DNA from: Phycisphaera sp.
Lineage (GTDB): Bacteria; Planctomycetota; Phycisphaerae; Phycisphaerales; UBA1924
Length of the DNA: 64,000 bases
Direction of reading: 5' to 3'
Assembly: GCA_003712165.1 (NCBI GenBank)
Contig: RHLH01000001.1
Location: forward strand, 434,001-498,000
The position numbers and the translations under genes are program-made. A model generated the notes under the pieces. It did no database searches. It saw nothing but the letters and a program-made list of their open reading frames with translations, and was not told where the DNA came from. Below, piece by piece: positions 46,325-55,738 of the stretch. The number at the start of each line of letters is the position of its first letter. Position 1 is the stretch's first letter.

Positions 46325-47821
46325 TTAGAGCTTGAGGTCGCCCAGGCCGACGCCGCCGAAGCGGTCGAGGTCGAGCCCGCCCTTGTCCTTGTTGGCCTTT
46401 GCTTTGGCCTTCTCGCGCTGGCGACGCAGGAGCGGGGTTTCCTTGAGGATCTCCTCGGGAGTGCGGTCGTCCCGCTCGCCCTTACCGCCCCTGCCCCGGC
46501 CTCCGCCGCGGCCCTTGTTGTCACCGGGCTTCTTGTCACCCTTTGGCGCTTCCTTGGTCTGTTTGATCGAGAGGCTGATGCGACGCGAGTCGGCGTCCAC
46601 CTTGAGCACCTTGACGCTCACCACCTCGTCCGGCTTGAGCACGTCGGCGGGGTTGTTGATCCGCTTGTAATCGATCTCGGAGACGTGCACGAGACCCTCG
46701 AGCCCGCCCGGGAGCTCGACGAACGCACCGAAGTCGGCGAGGTTCTTGATCTTGCCCGTGACGACCTCGCCTTCCCTAATCTCCTCCGCGGCTGCGGCGA
46801 ACGGGTCGGCTTCAAGCTGCTTGAGACCCAGACTGATGCGGTTCTCGTCCCAATCGAGCTTGAGGACCTGAACCTGAACCTCCTGGCCCTCTTGCACATA
46901 CCTCGCGACGTTCTTCTCACCCATGTTGACGCGGTCATGGGAGAGATCGGAGACATGGACGAGACCATCGACGCCGCCGATATCGACGAACGCGCCGAAA
47001 GGCATGATCTTCTTGACCTTGCCCGCGACGGTCTGGCCTTCCTGGAGTGATTCCTTGAGCTCTGCCTCGAGCTTCTTGCGCTGCTCCTGCAAAATCTGGC
47101 GCCGGCTCAGAACGATGTTGCCCGAGCCTCTGCGATCGACGCGCTGCACGTGGCACTCGAACTTCTCGCCCTTGAAGATCGACAGATCGGGGATGCGGTC
47201 CAGCGAGACCTGGCTCGCGGGCATGAACGCGCGGTGTCCCGCGACCTCCATGTCGAGCCCGCCCTTGTTCACATCGACAACGCGCGCCTCGACAACCTGG
47301 CCTGGCTCGAGCATCTCCCAGTCGGCCTTCTTGACCGCGCCGGGGCGTGAGCAGACGTACAGGCTCTCGCTCGCTTCGTAACGATCAACGGTGACCTCGA
47401 GCTCGGAGCCGACCTTCGGCGGTTCCTCGCCCTCTTTCCACTGGCCGCGATCGACGACACCGAGTTCCTTGGGACCAAACTCAACAAACAGATCGCTGGG
47501 CCCGACGCTCACGACGATGCCCGTGCGGTGTTCGCGACCGGCGTGCACGACGCGTGGCCCGCGGAGGCCCTTCTTCGGAGCGTTCGCCGCAGCTTGCTTG
47601 GCCTCGTCGATTTCCTTCGGATCGTGCGCGTGGCCCTGATCCGCGAGCTTGTCGAGCTCGGCCATCGCCTGGGCGAGCTCGCCCTGGATCTCGGCGTCGA
47701 GACCGTCGGTCGGGTTTGGCTGGTTGCTAGGAGGAGTAGACGGGGCAGGCGCCTGCGATTCACCCTGCGGCTGCTGGGCTTGGTCGTTGGGCTTCTGCTG
47801 ATCTTGGTTGGGGTTGTCCAT
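46325..47821 (-). CDS. S1-domain RNA-binding protein (ribosomal protein S1-like)
   Basis: 498 residues with four S1 domains at about 95-165, 168-240, 262-335 and 350-420; the last two end 'ISLGLKQ' and 'ISLSIKQ', and contain 'GFAFVDIGGVDGLVHVSDLS'-like S1 signatures. An N-terminal Pro/Gln/Ala-rich disordered segment (1-90) and a C-terminal Gly/Arg-rich tail ('GRGGGRGRGGKG') flank them. Its role is most likely translation initiation and mRNA binding as for bacterial S1; four rather than six domains is common outside gamma-proteobacteria. ATG 47821 begins 'MDNPNQDQQK'. Confidence 0.88.
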   Translation of the reverse strand: MDNPNQDQQKPNDQAQQPQGESQAPAPSTPPSNQPNPTDGLDAEIQGELAQAMAELDKLADQGHAHDPKEIDEAKQAAANAPKKGLRGPRVVHAGREHRTGIVVSVGPSDLFVEFGPKELGVVDRGQWKEGEEPPKVGSELEVTVDRYEASESLYVCSRPGAVKKADWEMLEPGQVVEARVVDVNKGGLDMEVAGHRAFMPASQVSLDRIPDLSIFKGEKFECHVQRVDRRGSGNIVLSRRQILQEQRKKLEAELKESLQEGQTVAGKVKKIMPFGAFVDIGGVDGLVHVSDLSHDRVNMGEKNVARYVQEGQEVQVQVLKLDWDENRISLGLKQLEADPFAAAAEEIREGEVVTGKIKNLADFGAFVELPGGLEGLVHVSEIDYKRINNPADVLKPDEVVSVKVLKVDADSRRISLSIKQTKEAPKGDKKPGDNKGRGGGRGRGGKGERDDRTPEEILKETPLLRRQREKAKAKANKDKGGLDLDRFGGVGLGDLKL

Positions 47822-47926
47822 CGCTGTCCGGTCCGAGGAGCTGTGTATCGATCGCCGGCTGCGCTCGTCGCGCGGTCTCACCGGGGAGTCGAGTCTACCG
47901 CGATGTCAGACGATTTGCCGATCGAA

Positions 47927-48997
47927 TCACGCGGTTGTTGCGGATTTCGGGAGTCCTTCCTGGATCGCCTCGACAATGCGCTGGGCGGTCCGCACATTGG
48001 CAAGGCCCGCGTCGGCGTCGATGTCGGGCCTTCTGCCCGAGCGGACGGAGTCGAGGAAGGCCTCGATCTCCATGACGATGGGCTCGCCGTTGTCCACGTC
48101 GAGGTTCTCGACGTTCACAAGCTCGTCCCATTGCAGGTTGGTCAGATCCATGCCCTCACCCAGCTGCTCGCGGACCTCGGCCATCTGGGCCTCGTTGGCG
48201 ACGCGCCTGATCAGGGTGCCCGACTTCTTGGCGTAGTCGATCTTGATGTACGCGTCCTCAGAGGTGATCCGTGTCACGCGCTCTGTCTTGAGGGCGAGCC
48301 TGCTGAACGTCATGTTGGCGACGCAGATGCCCTGACCTTCACCCAACTCCCACGTCAGGCGGGCGTTGCAGAGATCTTCGTGCTCGGTCACAACCGAAAC
48401 GCCCGATGCCTCCACGCGATTGGGTTCCCGGCCGCCCATGAGGCTGATCACGACGTCGAGGTCGTGGATGCCCATGTCCATCACGACACCGATGTCGATC
48501 GAGCGGAAGGTCATGGGGCTCACACGGTGAACCTCCATGAACCGGGGGATGATCTCGAGTCCCTCGGCGGTCGCGCGGGTCAGCGCCCGCATGATCGGGT
48601 TGAACCGCTCGATGTGGCCGACCATCAGGATTGCGCCCGACTCGTCGGCGATCTTCTTGATCGCCTCTGCTTCCTCGGGGTCCTGTGCCAGGGGCTTCTC
48701 GATCAGGCAAGCGATACCGGCGCGGAGCAGGGGCTCGGCCATTTCCTTGTGGTAGATCGTGGGCACCGCGACGCTCGCCGCGTCCGGCTTGGCGGCGACG
48801 ACTTCTTCGAGTGTGTGGAGTACGGGGCAGCCGAACTTCTCGGCGATCTCCTGCGCACGCTCGGGGTTGGCGTCGTACACGCCCACCAGCTCGATGTCGT
48901 CCATCTCGGCGTACACGCGTGCGTGATGCTGACCCATCCGGCCCACACCGACCGCGGCGCAACGGAGCTTCCGACGCGCGGGCTTGCCTTCGATCAT
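47927..48997 (-). CDS. Gfo/Idh/MocA family oxidoreductase
   Basis: 356 residues. 'CAAVGVGRMGQHHARVYAEM' is the NAD(P)-binding loop, 'EKPLA' and the 'GHIERFNP' and 'DMGIHDLDVVISL' segments match the Gfo/Idh/MocA fold; Lys of EKP and His of 'GIHD' are the expected catalytic residues. The substrate is a sugar or inositol derivative, for example a UDP-sugar 3-dehydrogenase in polysaccharide synthesis. I start at ATG 48997 because AGGAG is placed 7 bases upstream; an in-frame ATG at 49027 would add ten residues. It lies 116 bp downstream of thioredoxin and 105 bp upstream of the S1 gene. Confidence 0.87.
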   Translation of the reverse strand: MIEGKPARRKLRCAAVGVGRMGQHHARVYAEMDDIELVGVYDANPERAQEIAEKFGCPVLHTLEEVVAAKPDAASVAVPTIYHKEMAEPLLRAGIACLIEKPLAQDPEEAEAIKKIADESGAILMVGHIERFNPIMRALTRATAEGLEIIPRFMEVHRVSPMTFRSIDIGVVMDMGIHDLDVVISLMGGREPNRVEASGVSVVTEHEDLCNARLTWELGEGQGICVANMTFSRLALKTERVTRITSEDAYIKIDYAKKSGTLIRRVANEAQMAEVREQLGEGMDLTNLQWDELVNVENLDVDNGEPIVMEIEAFLDSVRSGRRPDIDADAGLANVRTAQRIVEAIQEGLPKSATTA

Positions 48998-49113
48998 CTG
49001 CGTGCTCCTGGGTGCTGAATCGCTCATTGAGTCTGTGTCCTCGTGCGTGCCGGGCCCGGCTGAGCCCGGCCTGTGTACCGCGGGTTGTGCGTCTGTGAGA
49101 TCGCTGGGTGTTC

Positions 49114-49461
49114 CTAGGTTCCTGTTGCGTTCTCGTCCGCGGGCAGGATCTCCTCAACAGCGCCCGCGAGTCTCTCGAATGTGGTGAGCCCGACGAAGCG
49201 CCTCGTGACCTCGCCGCCCTTCATGATGACGAGCGTGGGGACGCTGCGGACCTCGTAACGCTGCGCAAGAACCGCGTCGAGATCGGTGTCCACCTTGAAC
49301 ACGCGGACACGCCCCGCGTAGCTCTCGGCGAGCTGCGCGATCACGGGCTCGATCATCCTGCAGGGCATGCACCACGACGCGCCGAACTCGACAACGACTG
49401 CGCCCGTCAACGCCTGCGCGTCGAAGGTCTCACCCGTGATCGTCTCAACTCGCGTGCCCAT
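49114..49461 (-). CDS. Thioredoxin-fold protein with WCMPC active site
   Basis: 115 residues. The fold begins 'ETITGETFDAQAL', then 'VVVEFGASWCMPCRMIEP' with redox cysteines 31 and 34. The usual thioredoxin motif is WCGPC; here Met replaces Gly, and the buried Asp26 equivalent is Glu25. 'VRSVPTLVIMKGGE' contains the cis-proline. Size and 'RYEVRSVPTL' fit a cytoplasmic thioredoxin rather than a DsbA/TlpA protein. The variant probably alters redox potential or partner choice. It stands alone on the minus strand between folP and the oxidoreductase. Confidence 0.85.
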   Translation of the reverse strand: MGTRVETITGETFDAQALTGAVVVEFGASWCMPCRMIEPVIAQLAESYAGRVRVFKVDTDLDAVLAQRYEVRSVPTLVIMKGGEVTRRFVGLTTFERLAGAVEEILPADENATGT

Positions 49462-49601
49462 GCATGCTCCGTGCTCGTCCCGGCTGCCTTCTGGTCAATG
49501 CCGAGGGCCTTCGTGGCCTTCCATAAGTCTATGCGCTGGCAAGGCCCGACGCATGATTCCGCACCTGGCTTCGCCTCATACCGGGCAGGTCCTAGAAAAG
49601 C

Positions 49602-50477
49602 TCATCCGGGTGTCCTGACAGCAGCAAAAGCCCTCAGCGCCTGGACATGCTCCATCACGTCGTGCACCCGAAAGAGCAGAGCACCTTCCTGCGCGTGGAG
49701 CACCGTGACCGCCACTGACGCGCCGAGCCGTTCTGAGGGATCGCTGTCTCGATCCAGACCCACTCGCCCCACGAAGCTCTTTCGGCTCGCAGCGCTCATC
49801 ACCGGGTACCCGAGCGTACACAGCTCTTTCGTCCGTCTGATGAGCTCGATGTTCTGTTCGACCGACTTCCCAAAGCCGAGCCCAGGGTCGACCGCGATCG
49901 ATGATGCGTCCACGCCCGCGCGCTGGGCCGCGGCGATGCGCTCAGAGAGATATTCCCTGACAGACGCGACCACATCCGCGTACTTTGGCGCCGATTCGTA
50001 TCTATCGCTGAACGAGTCTTTGTCTGGCGGCGCAAGCCTGTGCATCAGGATCAGCCCGGCGCCCATCTCGGCCGCGATGCTCAGCATCGCGTCGTCTTCC
50101 TCCGCGCCCGAAACATCGTTGATCACATCCGCACCCGCCTCGATTGCGTATCTTGCAACCTCAGAGCGCGTCGTATCCACCGAGATCGCGATGTCGGGCA
50201 GCGCCGCGCGCACCGCACCGATCACCGGGATCACACGGGCGATCTGATCGTCGGTGCTTACGCGCATCGCACCAGGGCGTGTGGACTCGCCTCCGATGTC
50301 GAGCATCGCAGCGCCGTCTTTGACACAACGCCTTGCGCGCTCAAGGGCTTGTTCTGTTGTGTTGTACGACCCGCCGTCGGCGAAACTGTCGGGCGTGATG
50401 TTGAGGATGCCGACAACACGAGGCTGGCTGAGATCCAGTTCTCTGCCGTGCGCGAGTTTCCATGTGCGTGCGTTCAC
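49602..50477 (-). CDS. folP: Dihydropteroate synthase
   Basis: 291 residues. It condenses 6-hydroxymethyl-7,8-dihydropterin pyrophosphate with p-aminobenzoate. 'GILNITPDSFADGG' (the pterin-pyrophosphate loop), 'LDIGGESTRPGA' and 'ISVDTTRSEVARYAIEAGADVINDVSG' are the classical signature; 'AVDPGLGFGKSVEQN' and 'SRKSFVG' follow. TIM-barrel enzyme of folate synthesis, target of sulfonamides. It starts 28 bp after a terminator of the preceding gene; thioredoxin lies 140 bp downstream on the same strand. Confidence 0.95.
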   Translation of the reverse strand: MNARTWKLAHGRELDLSQPRVVGILNITPDSFADGGSYNTTEQALERARRCVKDGAAMLDIGGESTRPGAMRVSTDDQIARVIPVIGAVRAALPDIAISVDTTRSEVARYAIEAGADVINDVSGAEEDDAMLSIAAEMGAGLILMHRLAPPDKDSFSDRYESAPKYADVVASVREYLSERIAAAQRAGVDASSIAVDPGLGFGKSVEQNIELIRRTKELCTLGYPVMSAASRKSFVGRVGLDRDSDPSERLGASVAVTVLHAQEGALLFRVHDVMEHVQALRAFAAVRTPG

Positions 50478-50504
50478 GCGTGGACTGTACCTCGCCCAAA
50501 GAAA

Positions 50505-50534
50505 CAGCGGGCCCGTCCGGAGTCGGGCCCGCTG
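50505..50534 (-). terminator. Intrinsic terminator upstream of folP
   Basis: An 11-bp perfect stem (50505-50515 with 50524-50534) with an 8-base loop, followed by TTTCTTT on the minus strand. It ends the transcript of the exported Met-rich protein gene and isolates folP. Confidence 0.85.
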
Positions 50535-50564
50535 GTCAGGGTCTTTCGTAATTGCTCAGTGTGA

Positions 50565-52307
50565 TCAGAAGCTGGGTGGTTCCTCGGCACCGCCGCCTGG
50601 GCCCATTCCGCCGCCCATGGCTCCAAACGCAGCACCCGTATCCTTGCCCAGCGTGATGAGGTCCTGGGGGACCACGGTGCGGAAGCTCATGCCGCCGCCC
50701 CCGCTGGCGATCGACATCGCAAGCGGTGTGACGCTCTCAGGAACTTCAAGGTTCACGGGGCCCGCGAACATCGCGATGGTCGGGAGCACCATGTTCATGA
50801 TCGCGCCGCCGTCAACGTAGGCGAGCATGATCGGGTCGCTGTGCAGCCGATCGGCCTGCTGCTTGAGCAGTTGATCCTGAGCCAGTGCGCCGCCGTTGGT
50901 CGCCGACTGGACAGCCTTCTCGAGCATGTCGCCCTTGGTGCTGTAGGTGACGACCACATCGTTGGCGTCGGCCTTGGCGATGTAGCCGTTGGGCCCGCCT
51001 GTCGGTCCGAAGAGCATCGGCATCATCATCTGCATCTGCATCGCGCCGGGCTGGCTCATATCGGGCAGCATCTGCATCGACCAGCGGTGCGCGGTCGTGC
51101 CGGCGACGTCCTCACCGGCGTCGTTGAAGTTGGTGGTCATGCTGATGCCGTTGACGACCTGATCGTTGGCAGCCTTCATCTGCTCCGAGAACTGGCCGAT
51201 GAGCGCGTCGGCGTCGTCTGTCTGGATGACCGCGGTCGTAGCCGTGAGCAGACCACCGCCCATGAGGCCTCCGGGGCTGACGCCCATCACCTGCGCCATG
51301 CCGCTGGCGTTCTCGATGAACCCAGCCGGGCTCAGGCCCGGGATCTGGCCGGCCTGCTCGTTCATCGCTGCGAGTTTGGTCATCGCAGCCTTCAGGCCCT
51401 CTGACGAGAAATCCATGGCGTACGCGAAGAGGTAGTCACCGCCCGGGAGCTTGCCCATGAGTTCGGAGGCGTTGCCGCCGCCGGCGAATGTGTTGGCGAA
51501 CTCGGTGCCTTCCTTGAAGTTGACACCGAACTCGACGCTGAAGCCGTAGTCGCCGCCCGCGACACCCATGAGGCCTCGGTCGGCCTGCTCGGCGAAGCCG
51601 CGGACAAAGCCGTCGATCATCTCGACCTGAGCCTGCGTCTGGTCAGCCGGGGCGCCGCCCATGGCCATCATCTGCTGCATGTTCTGAGCGCCCTCGGCCC
51701 AGCCCTCGAGCATGGGCTCCTTCAGGTGCTCCATGTTGGCGATGACAAGAACCGCGTTCTCTTCAGACATCCGGCTGCCGGTCTCGCCGATCCGGTCCTC
51801 GTGGTCGTCGCCGTTGCCGCCTTCAGCAGCGAAGCCCGAGAGCGTGTCTTCCTGGGGCGAGATCGCCGCGAAGCCCTCACCCGCGTTCTTGACGAAGACG
51901 GTTTCGCCCTCGAGATCGAGCGCTTCGAGGCCTTCGCCCGAGCCGCCCAAGCCCGTGACGACCGCGTTGTAGTCGGTAACGGGCACGAGGATGACCATGG
52001 GCGGCTCCTCGTTCTCGATATTCTCGACCGAGAGGATGGCGATGGCAGCCGAGCCGTCGGCGTTGATGCCGGGCATCGAGAGCATGGAGCGGGCCATCAT
52101 GATGCCGCCCTGCGCCTCTGGCTGTTCGAGCACGCCGGCGATCGCGTCGGCCTGGTCAAAGAATGCGTTGACGTTGCCGATCGAGATCACGACCGGGGTG
52201 TCAGCGGGCACTCGGTCGAGCGCCTCGGGCACGTCGGCCGCGGCCACACCCAGGGGCAATCCGGCCACAACCACCGCAGCCAAAGCTCTGCTCAAAACCG
52301 TCTTCAT
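50565..52307 (-). CDS. Exported protein of unknown function, DUF3352-like, Met-rich
   Basis: 580 residues starting at ATG 52307 (AAAGGA about 9 bases upstream). A signal peptide (about 1-23, ending 'GVAAA') is followed by 'DVPEALDRVPADTPVVISIGNVNAFF', which resembles the start of DUF3352-type proteins, and by similar segments repeated across the chain. Local clusters of methionine ('MQMQMMMPMLFG', 'MMAMGG') and a Gly/Met-rich C-terminus ('GAMGGGMGPGGGAEEPPSF') are unusual. I do not know its function; a secreted structural or envelope protein is possible. It follows ftsK with a 292-bp gap in which I see only a terminator and otherwise nothing recognisable. Confidence 0.7.
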   Translation of the reverse strand: MKTVLSRALAAVVVAGLPLGVAAADVPEALDRVPADTPVVISIGNVNAFFDQADAIAGVLEQPEAQGGIMMARSMLSMPGINADGSAAIAILSVENIENEEPPMVILVPVTDYNAVVTGLGGSGEGLEALDLEGETVFVKNAGEGFAAISPQEDTLSGFAAEGGNGDDHEDRIGETGSRMSEENAVLVIANMEHLKEPMLEGWAEGAQNMQQMMAMGGAPADQTQAQVEMIDGFVRGFAEQADRGLMGVAGGDYGFSVEFGVNFKEGTEFANTFAGGGNASELMGKLPGGDYLFAYAMDFSSEGLKAAMTKLAAMNEQAGQIPGLSPAGFIENASGMAQVMGVSPGGLMGGGLLTATTAVIQTDDADALIGQFSEQMKAANDQVVNGISMTTNFNDAGEDVAGTTAHRWSMQMLPDMSQPGAMQMQMMMPMLFGPTGGPNGYIAKADANDVVVTYSTKGDMLEKAVQSATNGGALAQDQLLKQQADRLHSDPIMLAYVDGGAIMNMVLPTIAMFAGPVNLEVPESVTPLAMSIASGGGGMSFRTVVPQDLITLGKDTGAAFGAMGGGMGPGGGAEEPPSF

Positions 52308-52522
52308 CTGTCGTCCTTTCGTCATCGATGCCCGCGCGGGCCTCACACCGGCCGCTTCCGATCCTTCGCGGGGCTGCAAGGGACGATCTAGCGATTTCGG
52401 CCCCCGCCTGACTCGTTGTTGGGTGAATCGCACCCGTGCGTTGCAACACTAGGTGCACAGGGATTCCCCGGGTACTCCCTCCAACGGCTCAAAATCGCCC
52501 CCGTTACAACCCAACTCACAAC

Positions 52523-52555
52523 AAAAAAGCCCCCGGATCGCGTGTCCGGGGGCTT
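52523..52555 (-). terminator. Intrinsic terminator downstream of ftsK
   Basis: An 11-bp perfect stem (52527-52537 with 52545-52555), a 7-base loop and a T run on the minus strand at 52528-52523. It lies about 45 bp past the ftsK stop codon. Confidence 0.9.
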
Positions 52556-52599
52556 CAGAACTTAAGCATTTGCTTGGAGAGATTCTCGAAAAAGAGCAG

Positions 52600-55500
52600 T
52601 CAGGAAGCCCGGGCCCGCTTCTCCTCGGTCTCGTCCTCGATCTCGTATTCCTCTTCGTCAACCTCAGACGGGTCGATCTCGTTGCCGTCTTCGTCCACGA
52701 GCACGTACTCGTATTCGTCCTCTTCCTCGGCTTCCTCGTCCTCTTCGTCCTCTTCGTATTCGTCCTCAGCCTCGGTATCGTCGTCTCCCTCTTCTTCGAC
52801 TTCCTCGTACTCGTCCTCGGGCTCTTCGTCCTGTTCGCTCACGAGCTCGGCTTCCGCTTCGACCTCTTCGTCCTCGGCCTCAGGCTCCTCGTCGACCTCG
52901 AACGGAGCCTCCTCTTCCTCAGCCTCGACGACGGAGGACTTGGTCTCGACGATCGGTGCCGAGTCTTCTTCGGCTTGCTTTGCCTGACCCGTCACGCCCT
53001 GCACAGCCTGGAAGTTGGCCTTGGCTTTCTCCTGGTCCATCGCGTACTCGTCATCGGAGCGCATGTCGCCGTCGGCTTCGCGGGCGGCCTTCTCGTTGAA
53101 GGCCTTCATGGCTTCCCACTCTTCGAGCGTGATCGACACCTCGCGTGCGACCGAACCCTTGTGCTCGCCGATGATCCCGGCGATGCCCATCAGGTCGATC
53201 AGCCTGCTCGCGCGTGTGTACCCGATGGCCAGTCGGCGCTGCAGCAGCGACACCGAGCCCCGCTTGGTTTCCAGCACAATTTCTACCGCGCGATCGAACA
53301 GAGGGTCTTCCTGCGCCGCTTCGAGCGAGGCGCTGGAGTTGTTCTCGCTCATCTCGAGACGCTGCTCGTCCGGATCGCCCGACTTGAGCTGCATCAGCTG
53401 GCGCTCGTACGTCGGGCCCGCGATGTCGCGCATAAAACGGACCACGTGTCGGATCTCCGAATCCTCGACGAGCGTGCCCTGCGCCCGGTGCAGCTTATGG
53501 CTCCGCGGGCTCAGGATCAGCATGTCGCCCTGACCAAGCAGCAGCTCGCCGCCCTTCTGGTCGAGCACGATCCGCGAGTCCATGCCGGACGCAACCTTGA
53601 ACGCGATCCGGCACGGCATGTTCGACTTGATCAGACCCGTCACGACGTTCGCCTGCGGGCGCTGCGTCGCCAGGATCAGATGGATGCCGACCGCACGCGC
53701 CTTCTGCGCGATGCGGATGATCGAGCCCTCGACCTCCTTGTTGGTCATCATGAGATCCGCGAGCTCGTCGATGATGAACACCATGTAGGGCATCTGTCGC
53801 GGCACGCGCGCCTGCTGCTCCTCGGTCTGGGCGCCCAGCCTCTCACAGAGCTCCTCGAACTCGAGCGAGTTGTACGAGCTGATATCCCGGCAACCAGCCT
53901 CGGCGAGCAGCTCGTACCGCTCGTCCATCTTCTTGACGGCCCACTCCAGGATCGCCGCGGCTCGGTTCATCTCTGTCACAACCGGGCACATCAGGTGCGG
54001 GATGTCCTTGAACTGGCTCATCTCGACCATCTTGGGATCGACCAGCACGAGCTTGAGTTCGTTCGGCTTCTTCGTGTAGAGGAAGCTCATGATGATGGTG
54101 TTCATGCACACCGACTTGCCCGAGCCCGTCGTGCCCGCGATGAGCATGTGGGGCATCTTGGTGAGGTCCTCAATGAGCGGGTCGCCCGCCGAGTCCTTGC
54201 CGAGGAACATGGGCAGCTTCATCTTGGCGAACTTCTCGCGCTTGGACATCAGCTCGCGGAGCCGCACGCGTTCCTTGGTCGGGTTGGGCACCTCGACGCC
54301 GACCGTGTCGCGGCCGACCTGGTTCGACACGATGCGGATGTTGACCGCCTTGAGCGAGCGAGCAAGGTCGCTCGAGATGCTCGTCAGCTTGCTGACCTTC
54401 GTTCCCGGCGCGAGCTTGATGTCGTAGAGCGTGATGACCGGACCCGACTCGATGCCCACGACCTCGCCCGCGATGCGGTACTCGCGCAGGGCGCTCTCGA
54501 GCGCCTCGGCCTGCTCGCGCACGAGCGTCTCGAGCGTGTCGGAGAAATCGTCGTCCGGTTCTTCAAGCAGATCGAGACCGGGGAACTTGTACCCCTCGAG
54601 TTCCGCGTAGTTCTGCAGATCCGAGAGGTCGTCGTCGGTTGCCATCTCTCTGTTGGCGCCGGCGAACCGGAGCGGGAGCTTGGCGACCTTGTCGCGGATC
54701 GATTCCTCGGTGAACACCTGCGGAGCGCCGGCGAGGTCCTCGTCGTCCTCGTCTTCTTCTTCGTCCTCGTACTCGCCCTCAGCCTCGTAGTCCTCGTACT
54801 CGTCCTCGTCGTACGCCGCGTCCTCGTCCTCGTCGACCGTTTCAACAGCCTCGATGTGCTCGTCGTCCGCCTCGATGACCTTGACGGACCTCTCCTTCTT
54901 CTTGCGCGCCGCGACGAGTCTCTTGCGCTCGGCGTCGGTGAACTCCTGCTCCTCGACATCGTCGAGATCGGTCGCGCGCGTGACGGGCACACGCACGCGT
55001 TCGTACGCGCCGCCCAGGATGCGCCTGATCAGGTCACCCGCGATGGTGCCCTTCTCGGCGACGTAACCCATGTGAGCCGCGGCCCAGACCGGAGCAGCGA
55101 CCAGCCAGCGGTCCAGCGCGACAACCAGACCGAGCAGGATCGTGAGCATGAGCGCCAGCGCCGTGCCGAGACCGCCGAAGCGGAGCGCGAGTTCGTGCGA
55201 GAGTGTGAGCCCGACCGTGCCGCCCGGGAGGCCCGGGATCGGACCGGATGACTTGAGCACGTGCCCCTGCACACCCGCAATGCCCGCTGCCGCGATCGCG
55301 ACGCCGGCCGCTCGCATCATGGGGTGCGAAACATTTCTCTTCGTGAGCGAGATTCCCGCGAGCAGCCCGAGGCCCATGAGCCCGGGCCAGACCGCCAGGC
55401 CGTACGTGCGGTAGCCCGCCCACGCGATGTACGCGCCGACTGAGCCGCACCAGTTCTTGGGCGGGTTGTTGGTAGGCCAGACCGAGTGCGAGGGCGCATC

Positions 55501-55653
55501 GGCGGGGTCGTAGCTGATGAGGCTGACTGCGGTGAAGATGAGCACGATGCAGGCGATCACCATCCCCGCGTGCCACCACGCGGATATCTCGGGCAACTCG
55601 CTTGCCTGGCTCGATTTGCGTCGGGTTGTACCGGTCTTCTTTTGAGTTCCCAT
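52600..55653 (-). CDS. ftsK: DNA translocase FtsK/SpoIIIE with long acidic segments
   Basis: 1017 residues. Four N-terminal membrane helices (about 28-50, 75-100, 110-135, 160-185) are followed by an acidic linker (about 240-300), then the RecA-like motor: 'LIAGTTGSGKSVCMNTII' (Walker A), 'KLVLVDPKMVEMSQF', 'MVFIIDELADLMMTNKE' (Walker B) and 'ATQRPQANVVTGLIKSNMPCRIAF'. The DNA-reading winged-helix gamma domain ('VSLLQRRLAIGYTRASRLIDLMGIAGIIG') is about 825-860. About 140 residues past it form a Glu/Asp-dominated tail, unusual for FtsK. It pumps chromosomal DNA toward the division site. Start ATG 55653, just before the charged N-terminus. Confidence 0.95.
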   Translation of the reverse strand: MGTQKKTGTTRRKSSQASELPEISAWWHAGMVIACIVLIFTAVSLISYDPADAPSHSVWPTNNPPKNWCGSVGAYIAWAGYRTYGLAVWPGLMGLGLLAGISLTKRNVSHPMMRAAGVAIAAAGIAGVQGHVLKSSGPIPGLPGGTVGLTLSHELALRFGGLGTALALMLTILLGLVVALDRWLVAAPVWAAAHMGYVAEKGTIAGDLIRRILGGAYERVRVPVTRATDLDDVEEQEFTDAERKRLVAARKKKERSVKVIEADDEHIEAVETVDEDEDAAYDEDEYEDYEAEGEYEDEEEDEDDEDLAGAPQVFTEESIRDKVAKLPLRFAGANREMATDDDLSDLQNYAELEGYKFPGLDLLEEPDDDFSDTLETLVREQAEALESALREYRIAGEVVGIESGPVITLYDIKLAPGTKVSKLTSISSDLARSLKAVNIRIVSNQVGRDTVGVEVPNPTKERVRLRELMSKREKFAKMKLPMFLGKDSAGDPLIEDLTKMPHMLIAGTTGSGKSVCMNTIIMSFLYTKKPNELKLVLVDPKMVEMSQFKDIPHLMCPVVTEMNRAAAILEWAVKKMDERYELLAEAGCRDISSYNSLEFEELCERLGAQTEEQQARVPRQMPYMVFIIDELADLMMTNKEVEGSIIRIAQKARAVGIHLILATQRPQANVVTGLIKSNMPCRIAFKVASGMDSRIVLDQKGGELLLGQGDMLILSPRSHKLHRAQGTLVEDSEIRHVVRFMRDIAGPTYERQLMQLKSGDPDEQRLEMSENNSSASLEAAQEDPLFDRAVEIVLETKRGSVSLLQRRLAIGYTRASRLIDLMGIAGIIGEHKGSVAREVSITLEEWEAMKAFNEKAAREADGDMRSDDEYAMDQEKAKANFQAVQGVTGQAKQAEEDSAPIVETKSSVVEAEEEEAPFEVDEEPEAEDEEVEAEAELVSEQDEEPEDEYEEVEEEGDDDTEAEDEYEEDEEDEEAEEEDEYEYVLVDEDGNEIDPSEVDEEEYEIEDETEEKRARAS

Positions 55654-55738
55654 CGGATGGGCTATCGGCGAACCGCGGCTTGAGGGATTCAGGAATGAGC
55701 CCCCGTCTACGCTGGTTTAACCCGCACGGAGATTCCAC

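Noticed and set aside
52640..53000. Tandem DNA repeat or minisatellite in the ftsK 3' part
   Set aside because: The repetition is in GAG/GAC codons encoding an acidic tail; the frame is intact and no unit length is constant.
52453..55251. Long open frame on the plus strand opposite ftsK
   Set aside because: It is the complement of FtsK's acidic and motor codons; composition is Leu/Arg/Val repetitive and no family signature is seen.
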